DNA of 64,000 nucleotides from JANOZM01 sp031429355 (GTDB lineage: Bacteria; Pseudomonadota; Gammaproteobacteria; Burkholderiales; Burkholderiaceae_E), in assembly GCA_031429355.1 (NCBI GenBank), contig JANOZM010000021.1, positions 1 to 64,000 on the forward strand. The letters run 5' to 3'. The position numbers and the translations under genes were made by a program. The notes beneath the pieces were generated by a model. The model had not been told where the DNA came from. It did not search any database and worked only from the letters and a program-made list of their open reading frames with translations. Positions 8,274 through 16,824 of the stretch are shown in pieces; the stretch's first letter is position 1, and each line of letters begins with the position of its first letter.

Positions 8274-8948
8274 TTAATTTAAGTAAGAACTTAATTTTTC
8301 ACGCAAGATCAATTTGCCTTCAGGCTTAGGAACAATGTAGCCCTCGACTTCAAGGCCTTTCATAACCCGTGACACCATTTCGCGAGAAGCACCAATCATC
8401 TTGGCAATCTCTTGACGTGGCAACTTGCCTTTAACAACACGCTCTTCGCCCACCAGCTCGGAAAAATCGAGCAACACGCGTGCAACGCGACCGTACACAT
8501 CAAGCAGCGCCAAGGTTTCAATTTTCTTGTCGGCTTCACGCAAACGTCGAACCAGCGAACGCATGATCAGTTGGCACATTTCTGGGCTGTGCTGCAACAT
8601 GTGTTTGAAAGTCTCTTTTTGAATTGCCATGAAATCACAGCTTTCGATCGTGATTACGCTGGCAGAGCGCGGCGCATCATCGATTAAGCTCATTTCGCCA
8701 AAGAACTCGCCTGGCCCTAAAACAGCCAAGATCACTTCTTTGCCTTCAGAATCCGAACGCTGCACTTTGGCGCGTCCCGATAACAAAATGTAAAGTGATT
8801 GCGACGGCTCGCCTTCAGCCACGATCATGCGGCCTTTTGGGAACGCGCGACGGGCGCTAGCACCGGCCAAAGTTTCGATTTGTAATTCGGTCAAACTAGC
8901 CAGTAGCGGAACGCGCCGCAAAAAGGCCTTGTTTTCTTCGTGAGCCAT
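8274..8948 (-). CDS. Crp/Fnr-family transcription regulator
   Basis: An N-terminal cyclic-nucleotide-binding fold (residues about 10-125) includes the PGEFFGEMSLIDDAPRSASV phosphate-binding cassette, close to the cAMP-binding RSA version. A long dimerisation helix follows, then a C-terminal winged helix with the recognition segment LPRQEIAKMIGASREMVSRVMK. There are no N-terminal Fnr-type cysteines, so it is unlikely to hold an iron-sulphur cluster. I start it at the ATG at 8948, which has AAAGG about six bases upstream; a GTG two codons earlier is possible. It lies upstream of ftsK and divergent from trxB. Its ligand cannot be settled from sequence, but the pocket resembles Crp. Confidence 0.9.
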   Translation of the reverse strand: MAHEENKAFLRRVPLLASLTELQIETLAGASARRAFPKGRMIVAEGEPSQSLYILLSGRAKVQRSDSEGKEVILAVLGPGEFFGEMSLIDDAPRSASVITIESCDFMAIQKETFKHMLQHSPEMCQLIMRSLVRRLREADKKIETLALLDVYGRVARVLLDFSELVGEERVVKGKLPRQEIAKMIGASREMVSRVMKGLEVEGYIVPKPEGKLILREKLSSYLN

Positions 8949-9216
8949 ACCCACCTTTCAGTTGTATGAATTTAAATAATATTGATTAACGAAATTGCTA
9001 ACTTCAAGATTATCGTTGCACAGACTGATTACAGCGTCGCCATTCGCACTATTCGACCAGCAAAAATATGCCGCCAATCGTATAATTCGATCTGCGCTTT
9101 TCAATCCATCTGCTTTTTAACAACACCATTTGACACCAAAATGGGGAAATTTCAAAGCAGCACATCAGAAAAACCCCGCAAACCACTGATTATTTGTAGT
9201 TTTTAGGACTCCAGCC

Positions 9217-10197
9217 ATGACCGCATCACCCGTAAGCAAGACCCTTCCAACCAAACACGCCCGCGTTTTGATCCTCGGCTCTGGCCCTGCAGGCTATACC
9301 GCAGCGGTTTATGCCGCGCGCGCCAATTTAAAGCCGATGTTGATCACCGGCATGGCCCAAGGTGGCCAGTTAATGACCACAACTGAAGTTGATAATTGGC
9401 CCGCCGACGTCATGGGCGTTCAAGGCCCCGAATTAATGGATCGATTTTTAAAGCATGCCGAACGCTTCAACACCGACGTGGTGTTTGACCATATTCATAC
9501 TGTGCATTTTGACAAGCGCCCGTTTCGTTTAATCGGTGATTCGGCCGAATACACATGCGATGCTTTAATCATTTCAACCGGCGCTTCTGCAAAATACTTG
9601 GGCATCCCATCCGAAGAAGCCTTTATGGGCAAAGGCGTTTCTGCTTGTGCCACTTGCGATGGTTTTTTCTATCGTAACCAGCCAGTGGCCGTTATTGGTG
9701 GCGGCAACACGGCTGTAGAAGAAGCGCTCTACCTAACCAACATTGCTAGCAAAGTAACGGTTGTGCATCGCCGCGATAAGTTTCGCGCCGAGGCAATTTT
9801 AATCGACAAGTTAATGGGCAAAGTAGCCGAAGGCAAAGCAGAAATAAAGTGGTTTAGCCAAGTCGATGAAGTATTAGGCGATGCCTCGGGCGTTACTGGC
9901 GTACGTATTGCAGATACGCGCGATCAAACAAAAACGGATATTGCTGTACAGGGCTTTTTTGTTGCCATTGGCCATAGCCCCAATACACAAATTTTTGATG
10001 GCAAGCTCGAAATGAAAAACGGCTACATCGTCACTAAAAGCGGCCTTAATGGTTTAGCCACCATGACCTCTGTGCCCGGTGTATTTGCGGCAGGTGATGT
10101 GCAAGACCACATTTATCGTCAAGCCATTACAAGTGCCGGAACCGGTTGTATGGCTGCTTTAGACGCGCAACGCTTTTTAGAAGCCGAGGGTGAGTGA
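9217..10197 (+). CDS. trxB: Thioredoxin reductase
   Basis: A cytoplasmic FAD enzyme that reduces thioredoxin with NADPH. The 326 residues include the FAD-binding GSGPAGYTAA (21-30), the redox-active CATC (C144 and C147), the NADPH-binding GGGNTAVEEA (161-170) and the C-terminal FAD contact GVFAAGDVQDHIYRQA. Length and motifs are those of the low-molecular-weight bacterial enzyme. Its last codons overlap by four bases the GTG start of the following Smr gene, so the two are probably translated together. Confidence 0.97.
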   Translation: MTASPVSKTLPTKHARVLILGSGPAGYTAAVYAARANLKPMLITGMAQGGQLMTTTEVDNWPADVMGVQGPELMDRFLKHAERFNTDVVFDHIHTVHFDKRPFRLIGDSAEYTCDALIISTGASAKYLGIPSEEAFMGKGVSACATCDGFFYRNQPVAVIGGGNTAVEEALYLTNIASKVTVVHRRDKFRAEAILIDKLMGKVAEGKAEIKWFSQVDEVLGDASGVTGVRIADTRDQTKTDIAVQGFFVAIGHSPNTQIFDGKLEMKNGYIVTKSGLNGLATMTSVPGVFAAGDVQDHIYRQAITSAGTGCMAALDAQRFLEAEGE

Positions 10198-10832
10198 AAG
10201 CCAAGGGTTTTGCTGAGCTAAAAGGGCTTAAAGAACAATTTGCGCAAGACGCGGTAGAAAAAGCCAAAGCCGCCGCGCTTGCAAAAGAAAAAGCCGAACG
10301 TCTTGCGCGTGAAGGGTCTGTGTTTCGTGACGCTATGACCGGTACGGAGCCTTTGCGCACCAAAGCCCGAGTAGACGTTGCGCCGCCTAAACCTGAGCCA
10401 ATCGCATTTCAGTTTCAACGCGATGAGCAGGCAGCGCTTTGGCAAACCTTGTCGGACGACATGGACATCGAGCGTTTGTTGGATACCGACGCTAATTTAT
10501 CGTTTCGCCGCTCCGGGATTGGCGAGGACGTGACCCGTAAATTGCGCAAGGGCCATTGGGCAGTACAAGACCAAATTGATTTGCATGGGCTACGCACCGA
10601 GGAGGCTCGTGAAGCCTTAGGCGAGTTTTTTTCCAATGCCCACAAACGTGAATTGCGTTGCTTGCGAGTTATTCACGGCAAGGGTTTGGGCTCGATAAAC
10701 AAAACCCCCGTGCTAAAAGATAAAGTGCTGCGTTGGTTAGTGCAGCGCGATGAAATTATCGCGTTTTGCCAAGCACGACCAAACGATGGCGGCGCCGGCG
10801 CACTCATTGTTTTGCTTGGCCGCGTTGTTTAA
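10194..10832 (+). CDS. Smr-domain protein (SmrA-like endonuclease family)
   Basis: The C-terminal half is a small MutS-related (Smr) domain: DLHGLRTEEAREALGEF, the glycine-rich HGKGLGS, and a closing GGAGALIVLL strand. Such domains nick DNA or, in SmrB-type proteins, cut mRNA at collided ribosomes; the DLHG and HGKG motifs are both kept. The first 110 residues are a basic, Ala/Lys/Glu-rich helix (AKAAALAKEKAERLAREG) followed by a flexible segment. The start is GTG at 10194, overlapping the trxB stop (GTGA). The same trxB-Smr order is common in Burkholderiales. Confidence 0.9.
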   Translation: MKAKGFAELKGLKEQFAQDAVEKAKAAALAKEKAERLAREGSVFRDAMTGTEPLRTKARVDVAPPKPEPIAFQFQRDEQAALWQTLSDDMDIERLLDTDANLSFRRSGIGEDVTRKLRKGHWAVQDQIDLHGLRTEEAREALGEFFSNAHKRELRCLRVIHGKGLGSINKTPVLKDKVLRWLVQRDEIIAFCQARPNDGGAGALIVLLGRVV

Positions 10833-10879
10833 CAATTATTTCAACTTTTAAAAATTATTTTGTTGTTTTGGGTTTATTA

Positions 10880-10917
10880 CAGTTCTTTGGTTTTATTTCA
10901 GTGCTTTGGTTTTATTT
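10880..10917. repeat. Perfect-register 19-base tandem duplication at the end of the DUF1415 gene
   Basis: CAGTTCTTTGGTTTTATTT at 10880-10898 is followed immediately by CAGTGCTTTGGTTTTATTT at 10899-10917, with one mismatch. The second copy covers the stop codon and last codons of the minus-strand DUF1415 gene. Confidence 0.8.
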
Positions 10918-11499
10918 CATTAACGCTTTAATTTTCTCAACACCCAATGCGTTTAAGGTTGCGATGTTACGTTGCACAATATCGTCAGCCCCTTGCTCAC
11001 TTTCTAACGCTTTTCCTACACTGTCTTCACGCAGCAAATGCAGCAGCGGAAATGGTGAACGGTTACTGTAGTTTTCGGCCGCATCGGCATCGGTTTCGGC
11101 AAATTGATAGTTGGGATGAAAACTCGCAACTTGCAAAAGACCTTCTAGCTCGTTAGCAACAATAATATCGTCGGCCAAATCTAAAAATTGATTGTAATCA
11201 TCAAAAGATTGCAACCAATTGGGCACGATTAAAACCGTGGTTTCCGTTTCGGATACCGGTCTTTCTGCCAGTTGATTTAAGGCATCACTTAACGCTTGAA
11301 CCAAGGCATCATCGTTATCGGCGCGGGTAACAATAAACTTTACTTGGCCCTTGTTAAAAGGTGCTTTAGCAAACGGGCATAAATTTAATCCAATCACAAT
11401 TTTGCTTAGCCAGTGGCTTACCTGCTGGGTGATTTGCTCATCGCTTTGCGCATCACTTTGGTTTGTTGCAGCGGATTGATCTTTAGTTGGCTCAGTCAT
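10912..11499 (-). CDS. DUF1415 family protein
   Basis: A 195-residue soluble protein of the DUF1415 family (function unknown). Family hallmarks are WLSKIVIGLNLCPFAKAPF near residue 32, with the conserved Cys in NLCPFA, then FDDYNQFLDLADDII and the ASFHPNYQFAET motif, followed by NRSPFPLLHLLRE. The NLCPFA and HPNYQF blocks look like an active or metal site, but no activity is known to me. The N-terminal 25 residues are Gln/Ser/Asp-rich and probably disordered. Its start overlaps the end of the DUF3445 gene by 8 bases, so it is the last gene of a four-gene operon with the kinase and response regulator. Confidence 0.9.
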   Translation of the reverse strand: MTEPTKDQSAATNQSDAQSDEQITQQVSHWLSKIVIGLNLCPFAKAPFNKGQVKFIVTRADNDDALVQALSDALNQLAERPVSETETTVLIVPNWLQSFDDYNQFLDLADDIIVANELEGLLQVASFHPNYQFAETDADAAENYSNRSPFPLLHLLREDSVGKALESEQGADDIVQRNIATLNALGVEKIKALMK

Positions 11500-12373
11500 G
11501 GGTGCCTTTGTTTTTGTTTTTTATCCACGCCAAAGTTGGTGGAATTAAATAAGATAGCCCCTTGTACTGTATTGTCGCCTCGGACATGCTTACCAGAGCA
11601 TCCGCTAGGGTATTTCTGCGCTCGGGCGTATTGGCAGCATGTACTACGGGCACAACAAACACCCGAATTAAAAAGCATGAGCGATTCAGTTCGGGTAGCG
11701 GTATTGTAATTTGACGCTCACATCGAAAATACACTTGATCGATTGTTTGCGATTGCGTAGCGTAAATTTTTTCTAAGGGATGCTGGGATAGTTGGGCAGC
11801 AGTAGCAGCAGAAGCACCCGCAGCTAAAGTCCACACATATCGCACAAAGGGACCTTTGTTAATCATCGCGGCCGTTAAATTAGCACTGGCTTGGACCAAG
11901 CGTTTGCCATCGGCAACGTGCTCATGAATTGAGGCCAAGGTTTGCGCAAACTTATCGGCAGGGTTCCATCCGGTCGGAAAACAAACATGCATTAGCTCGG
12001 GATAAAACCGCTCTCCCTCCAACCGCATAATGACCACATCATCTTGCAATTGCAGGGCTAACTGGTTTAACTGCGCACCAACATTATCTCTAACAAAAGG
12101 CTCTAGCACCAAACCGTCAGCCCTTAAAATAGTGCTAACTTTATTCAAAGCGGCAGAGCATTCGGCAGGCGCATTGTGCACGCCCTGCACTGCTTCTAAA
12201 TTGGGGATGCCAAGGACGCGTAATTTTTCGGCGCGATACAGCGGTCGCTGCTGATCGATAACGACTAATCGTTTTGAAAACGCATCGGTGCTTACTTTAC
12301 TTAGATCGGATTTCACTTCGTAAGGTGCTTGAACCGGAAACGGCACATCTGGCCAAGACAATTGGCCTTGCAT
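11492..12373 (-). CDS. DUF3445 protein (heme-dependent oxidative N-demethylase-like)
   Basis: The 293-residue protein has the signature of the family that includes the alpha subunit of heme-dependent oxidative N-demethylase: CFPTGWNPADK near residue 130, followed by ASIHEHVADG, and later RCERQITIPLPELNRSCFLIRVFV. Known members bind a heme through a PAS-like fold and demethylate dimethylamine-type substrates; the other subunits are not seen here. The start ATG overlaps the response regulator stop by one base (TAATG), and its end overlaps the DUF1415 gene, so all are co-translated. Family assignment is firm; substrate is unknown. Confidence 0.85.
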   Translation of the reverse strand: MQGQLSWPDVPFPVQAPYEVKSDLSKVSTDAFSKRLVVIDQQRPLYRAEKLRVLGIPNLEAVQGVHNAPAECSAALNKVSTILRADGLVLEPFVRDNVGAQLNQLALQLQDDVVIMRLEGERFYPELMHVCFPTGWNPADKFAQTLASIHEHVADGKRLVQASANLTAAMINKGPFVRYVWTLAAGASAATAAQLSQHPLEKIYATQSQTIDQVYFRCERQITIPLPELNRSCFLIRVFVVPVVHAANTPERRNTLADALVSMSEATIQYKGLSYLIPPTLAWIKNKNKGTHD

Positions 12374-13083
12374 TAATTCTTGCTTAAAAGATTGGTTAAT
12401 TCGACTGCGCTACGAACTCCCATTTTGGCAAAAATTCGCGCGCGATGTACTTCTACAGTTCGCATACTAATACCCAAATCGTCAGCAATAATTTTATTTA
12501 ACCGACCGGCTACAATTAAGTCCATAACGGCTTTTTCACGATCAGTTAAAGTCTCTAATCGAGATTGCGTTTGGGCAGCGCTGCGGCCCTCGCTTAAGCG
12601 TTTTTGCGAAGTATTTAAGGCTTCCAAAATACGGTCGGCTAATGAATTATCGGTAAACGGTTTTAAGAAAAAATCGAACGCACCTAGTTTTAAAGCATCC
12701 ACTGCCATCGGCACATCACCGTGAGCAGTCAAAAAGATCACTGGCAACGAGCTGTGCAGTTGGCGCTCTAGCATTTGATTAAACACTTCGATTCCGCTTA
12801 AGCCTGGCATGCGAACATCCAGCACAATGCAAGCGGCAAGGCCGGCTGGTTGCACTTCGAGCCAAGACAAAAAGCTTTGCCCGTCGCGAAAACCCTGGCT
12901 TTGCACGCCGCGCGATTTAAGCAACCAAGCCAATGCATCACGTGTAACGTCTTCATCATCGACCAAAACTGCAATAGCAGAATTAGGCTTTATAGGGTTA
13001 CTGGTTTGCGCGTTATTCAGTGAGTTCAATGTTGCACCTTGGGTTAAGCCTTGCATTGGATTAGTTGTTCCGTTAGTGGTCAT
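12373..13083 (-). CDS. FixJ-family response regulator
   Basis: A receiver domain (residues about 37-155) has the acidic pair DDED, the phosphorylation Asp in VLDVRMPGLSG, and the switch residues in LTAHGD and LKPF. A LuxR-type helix-turn-helix follows, with LTDREKAVMDLIVAGRLNKIIADDLGISMRTVEVHRARI. The order matches FixJ/TodT-class activators. About 36 Asn/Thr/Gln-rich residues precede the receiver; an internal ATG at residue 10 is an alternative start. It overlaps the kinase gene by four bases and clearly is its partner. Confidence 0.93.
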   Translation of the reverse strand: MTTNGTTNPMQGLTQGATLNSLNNAQTSNPIKPNSAIAVLVDDEDVTRDALAWLLKSRGVQSQGFRDGQSFLSWLEVQPAGLAACIVLDVRMPGLSGIEVFNQMLERQLHSSLPVIFLTAHGDVPMAVDALKLGAFDFFLKPFTDNSLADRILEALNTSQKRLSEGRSAAQTQSRLETLTDREKAVMDLIVAGRLNKIIADDLGISMRTVEVHRARIFAKMGVRSAVELTNLLSKN

Positions 13084-15143
13084 TCAACGATGTCTTTCGG
13101 TTCGGGGATGCTTGGCATTGTAAAGACAAAGCTGGCCCCCCCTTCAGTTACAGGTTCATGCCACAAACGGCCACCAAAGCGCTCGACCACGCTACGGCAA
13201 ATATTTAAACCAATGCCCATACCGTCGGCTTTAGTAGTGGCATACATAGAAAAAAGTCGTCCGATCAATTCGGGTGCAACACCGGCTCCACGATCACTCA
13301 CTTGAACTCGCGCATTCGAGTCGACAGCGCTTAACTCAATTTGCACACAGTTACGCTCGCTGGGCATCTCGGCAACCGCTTCAATCGCGTTGCGCGTTAA
13401 GTTTAACAACACTTGCTCTATTAGCACACGGTCGGCCTCAACAATGATTGACTCGTCGGGTAATGTAAATACAATTTGCGTATTAGTAGGGCGAGCTTGC
13501 AAAGCAATCAGCGGCTCTAAAGCAGAAATAACTAGCTTAAGATCGACAGCATCGCGCCGCTCTTCGCGTTGCTTTACAAAGTCACCCATGCGATGAACAA
13601 TTGCGCCCGCACGTTGCGCCTGCGATTGAATGGTGCCCAAGGCTTCATCCAAACCATCAGCATGCCTGCTGTCCAACAAATTGCGCGCGCCAGTGGCGTA
13701 ACTAGCAATAGCCGACAACGGTTGATTTAATTCATGCGAAAGTACTGAGGCTAGTTCACCCATCGTCGCTAAGCGCGAGGCACGTTCTAGTTTTTCTTGC
13801 TGTACCCGATTTAATTCTTCGATTTCACGACGCTCAGTTAAATCTACCAACGAGCCCATCCAACCGGTTTGTTTACCTTGCTCGTCAATTAATGGCGCTT
13901 CGTACACTAGCACCGGAAAACGCTCGCCGTTGCGGCGCATGAAAGTGGTTTCAAAACCCTCGGGCGTAATAGTGCCCGCTAGCACTTGAGCAAAGCGTTC
14001 TTCGTATTCATGGCGCACTTCGGGGGCCCAATACGGCATGGGCGGCTCTTTACCAACAATTTCGTTGGGTCGAAAACCAACCATCTCGCAAAAAGCCGGG
14101 TTTACGTAAGTGACTTTGCCTTCCATATCACGCGCGCGCAAACCGGTAATTAACGAGTCCTCCATCGCTTTACGAAACTTAAAAGCTTCGCGCAATTGCT
14201 CTTGTGCCAACACACGTCTACGCATGTCGCGCACTAGCAAAAACAATGTACCCGCCAAAGCCATGCCTAATAGAAACAATAAGGCGTACAACAAGCTCGG
14301 AATTAAACGCGGCCCATCATCTTCGCTATTAGCGTAGACCACTAAGGGATTCCCAGGTAAATCAAAAATAGCGGTCGATTTAAATAAGCCAGCACCTCGC
14401 GATAAACCGGGGCCCCAAGCCAATACAGTGCCATCAGCTTCACGCAAGGTCAGTTCAGTACGACTGGCAAATTCGCTGGGAATAAAGTCGACTAAAAAAT
14501 CGCTAAGCGAATACACAAATCGCACACGGGCTGTCGCGACTTTGTCTGATTCGGTTCCTTGGATAGGCAGCCACGCTTCGGCCACTTCTTGTCCAATTCG
14601 ATCGGTCTGCCCTAAAGCCAAAAAATATGTGGATGCAAAGACAACTTCGGCACGACGTACTGCGGCTTCCGAGGCGGCAAGACTTTCGGGTAACAAGGGA
14701 CGCTTTAAAATCTCTAAAGAATCGGGTCCCGGTTTTACATACAAACGGCGCACCGGCAAATCGGGTCGATGTAATTCGATTAAGACAACGCTGCTGCGTT
14801 CTTGCCCAATTTTTTGCGCAACCGGCGACAGATTTCCAGGCAACTCTTCCGCATTGCCCGACATTTGCAGCGCCCTAAAGTCGCCCAACAAGCTCGTGCG
14901 CATGCCGCTCACGTAACGCTGTAAATCGCGATCTAATTTTCGCTGCGTTTCACTAAGTTCGTAACGCCAAACCAATACGGCGAAAGCCGCAAAGCAAGCT
15001 GCAAACAATGCCAGCGCAGCGACGGCAAGCCAAGGGCCACGCCCTAACCCCGAAAGCGCCGGACGACGACGATCCCGCTGCCGCCGCTTACTGCCAGACG
15101 GCTGCTGCAATGCTTTTTTGTCAATTTGACTACTTTCGCCCAA
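13080..15143 (-). CDS. PAS-domain sensor histidine kinase (FixL/DctS-like), membrane-bound
   Basis: The 687-residue kinase has a basic cytoplasmic N-terminus, one membrane segment at 37-59, a periplasmic sensing region of about 220 residues and a second membrane segment at about 281-303. A PAS domain follows at 322-440 (FRKAMEDSLITGLRARDMEGK, YVNPAFCEMVGF), then HisKA with the phospho-acceptor H470 in LSHELNQPLSAIA. The ATPase has the N box NLTRNAIEA, G1 SDRGAGVAPE and G2 GMGIGLNI. The ligand of the periplasmic part is unknown. It heads an operon with the response regulator, DUF3445 and DUF1415. A second kinase with nearly the same PAS text lies at 41407-43854. Confidence 0.93.
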   Translation of the reverse strand: MGESSQIDKKALQQPSGSKRRQRDRRRPALSGLGRGPWLAVAALALFAACFAAFAVLVWRYELSETQRKLDRDLQRYVSGMRTSLLGDFRALQMSGNAEELPGNLSPVAQKIGQERSSVVLIELHRPDLPVRRLYVKPGPDSLEILKRPLLPESLAASEAAVRRAEVVFASTYFLALGQTDRIGQEVAEAWLPIQGTESDKVATARVRFVYSLSDFLVDFIPSEFASRTELTLREADGTVLAWGPGLSRGAGLFKSTAIFDLPGNPLVVYANSEDDGPRLIPSLLYALLFLLGMALAGTLFLLVRDMRRRVLAQEQLREAFKFRKAMEDSLITGLRARDMEGKVTYVNPAFCEMVGFRPNEIVGKEPPMPYWAPEVRHEYEERFAQVLAGTITPEGFETTFMRRNGERFPVLVYEAPLIDEQGKQTGWMGSLVDLTERREIEELNRVQQEKLERASRLATMGELASVLSHELNQPLSAIASYATGARNLLDSRHADGLDEALGTIQSQAQRAGAIVHRMGDFVKQREERRDAVDLKLVISALEPLIALQARPTNTQIVFTLPDESIIVEADRVLIEQVLLNLTRNAIEAVAEMPSERNCVQIELSAVDSNARVQVSDRGAGVAPELIGRLFSMYATTKADGMGIGLNICRSVVERFGGRLWHEPVTEGGASFVFTMPSIPEPKDIVE

Positions 15144-15259
15144 GTTTTAACCTTTTTTCGCCGCTTGTGTCATCATTTTTGGATGTTACCCGTTGATGGT
15201 AGTTGTTAAAAGCGGTGTTACGCTCAGTTTTCCCATCAAATTTAAATTTGAAAGCCCAC

Positions 15260-15862
15260 ATGGATGCACTAATGAATCATCTGCCCGACCTCGCTTTAGC
15301 GGGCGCTTTGGCATGGGGCGCTGGCTTACGTTTGTATTTAGTCGTGTTTGGCTTTGGACTAGCGAGCTTTTTTGGCCTTTGGTCCCTACCCTCGCATTTA
15401 CAAATGCTCGCCCATCCTGCCGTGTTAGGTGCTGCTGGCTTTATGTCTACAGTAGAATTGTTTGCCGACAAACTTCCGTGGCTTGATAGCGCCTGGGATG
15501 CGGTACACACCTTTATTCGCATTCCTGCTGGCGCTGCATTGGCGGCAGCTGTATTTGGCGATTCTGGTACCGCGATAGCGGTTGCGGCGGCCTTACTAGG
15601 TGGATCGCTAACGGCTACAACGCATTTTGCAAAATCAGGGACCAGAGCCGCTGTTAACACTAGCCCCGAACCCTTTTCTAACGTTGCTGTTTCGTTAACC
15701 GAAGATGTTATGGTTGTTGGTGGCACTTGGTTGGCAACCAGCTATCCAGGCGTGTTTTTAGCATGCTTAGCGGTGTTTTTGATTTTAGTTTTGCTACTGT
15801 TGCGGGTCTTGTGGAAGGGCTTTCGTCGAGTTTTTCCAAAGAAGACCATGCAAACTATTTAA
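15260..15862 (+). CDS. DUF4126 family membrane protein
   Basis: About 200 residues with several hydrophobic segments: LALAGALAWGAGLRLYLVVFGFGLA, a middle stretch AAVFGDSGTAIAVAAALLGG, and a C-terminal helix CLAVFLILVLLLLRVLW. The conserved family text includes ELFADKLPWLDSAWDAVHTFIRIPAGA and TRAAVNTSPEPFSN. DUF4126 proteins have no known biochemical role. I place the start at the ATG at 15260, with GAAAG ten bases upstream; a longer TTG-started reading from 15203 adds 19 non-conserved residues. It is divergent from the kinase operon, and its end is four bases from the convergent glutathione transferase gene. Confidence 0.87.
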   Translation: MDALMNHLPDLALAGALAWGAGLRLYLVVFGFGLASFFGLWSLPSHLQMLAHPAVLGAAGFMSTVELFADKLPWLDSAWDAVHTFIRIPAGAALAAAVFGDSGTAIAVAAALLGGSLTATTHFAKSGTRAAVNTSPEPFSNVAVSLTEDVMVVGGTWLATSYPGVFLACLAVFLILVLLLLRVLWKGFRRVFPKKTMQTI

Positions 15863-15866
15863 TTCG

Positions 15867-16496
15867 TCAAAGCGGCTTCGCATACACGTAAGGCCCGCCG
15901 CGAACCAACGCACGTTGGTAAGCGGGCCTAGCTTGAAAACGTTTTACCCAAGTTTCAATATTAGGATAAGCCGCTCGATTTGTACGTGCGCTAGCGGCCT
16001 CGCCAACAAAACTCATTTGAATATCCGCTCCGCTAAATTGATCGCCCACTAGCCACTGCTTTCCTTCAAGAGAAGCATCAACAAAACCGATATGGTTGGC
16101 AATTTCACTTTCAATGCGAGGCGATAATGGTGCCCCAGCTTCACCTAAACGCGAGACATAGAGCTTTAACAGTAACGGCAACATTGCCGAACCCTCGGCA
16201 TAATGCAACCACTGTTGGTAATCATCAAAATGACTTGATGTTACGTCGGGTTGTAGTTGCGCGCCATACCTGCGAATGATGTAATCAACGATCGCACCAG
16301 ATTCGATAATCACCCGTCCATCATCGGTTATCACGGGCGACTTGCCCAACGGATGCACCAACTTCAGTTCTGGCGGCGCTAGTCGCGTTTGCGGGTCACG
16401 TTGGTAAGCGTTTAATTCGTAAGGCACATTAAGCTCTTCGAGGAGCCAAAGAATGCGCTGCGAACGTGAGTCATTGAGGTGGTGAACGATAATCAT
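15867..16496 (-). CDS. Glutathione S-transferase family protein
   Basis: The 209 residues have the thioredoxin-like N-domain (IVHHLNDSRSQRILWLLEELNVPYEL), the cis-proline and glutathione-contact stretch SPVITDDGRVIIESGAIVDYI split over two elements, and a helical C-domain ending FQARPAYQRALVRGG. The first-helix Ser in DSRSQRILW is the expected glutathione-activating residue of bacterial beta or nu-like enzymes. The substrate is unknown; detoxification or ring-cleavage isomerase roles are both possible. It is monocistronic and divergent from the toxin-antitoxin pair. Confidence 0.92.
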   Translation of the reverse strand: MIIVHHLNDSRSQRILWLLEELNVPYELNAYQRDPQTRLAPPELKLVHPLGKSPVITDDGRVIIESGAIVDYIIRRYGAQLQPDVTSSHFDDYQQWLHYAEGSAMLPLLLKLYVSRLGEAGAPLSPRIESEIANHIGFVDASLEGKQWLVGDQFSGADIQMSFVGEAASARTNRAAYPNIETWVKRFQARPAYQRALVRGGPYVYAKPL

Positions 16497-16531
16497 AGAA
16501 TTTGCTCTATAGTAAAGATTAGATTTGAACC

Positions 16532-16566
16532 ATTTACACTATTTCCAGTGTACACTTTAAATAGTG
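16532..16566 (+). promoter_or_regulatory. Operator-like palindromes upstream of the toxin-antitoxin pair
   Basis: TACACT-atttcc-AGTGTA spans 16535-16552, and its right arm is also half of a perfect AGTGTACACT at 16547-16556; a further AAATAGTG follows at 16559-16566. Overlapping repeats in the 25-60 bases before an antitoxin gene are typical of autorepression by the antitoxin and its toxin complex. The assignment is inferred from position. Confidence 0.55.
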
Positions 16567-16590
16567 CGCACAACCTTAATTGTCTTAACT

Positions 16591-16824
16591 ATGCTAAAAA
16601 ACATAACTCTCTCGGCTGAAACTGATGAAATCGAGCTTGCGCGAAAAAAGGCCAAAAGCGAAGGCACAACCCTGAACGAAACCTTTCGAAGATGGTTACG
16701 CGACTACGGGCGCGCTCAGTTCGATAAAACTGCATTTCAAAGCGCAGTTAAAGATATGCGCAAGGCTACAGCAGGAAAAATTACAAGGCGTTTTACAAGG
16801 GAAGAAATGAATGAAAGGCGTTGA
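16591..16824 (+). CDS. Antitoxin of a PIN-type toxin-antitoxin pair
   Basis: This 77-residue protein begins MLKNITLSAETDEIELARK and continues EGTTLNETFRRWLRDYGR, a strand followed by two helices that fits a ribbon-helix-helix DNA-binding fold. The basic C-terminus (KITRRFTREEMNERR) would bind the toxin. The start at 16591 is preferred; an upstream GTG at 16564 would place the N-terminus inside the palindromic operator. It overlaps the toxin gene by 14 bases, so expression is coupled. It is not closely similar to the antitoxin at 496-717. Confidence 0.85.
   Translation: MLKNITLSAETDEIELARKKAKSEGTTLNETFRRWLRDYGRAQFDKTAFQSAVKDMRKATAGKITRRFTREEMNERR

Noticed and set aside
13080..15143. Oxygen-sensing heme FixL
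   Set aside because: The PAS domain lacks the proximal His context I would expect of FixL heme PAS, and the kinase has a large periplasmic domain, so only 'FixL-like' is kept.
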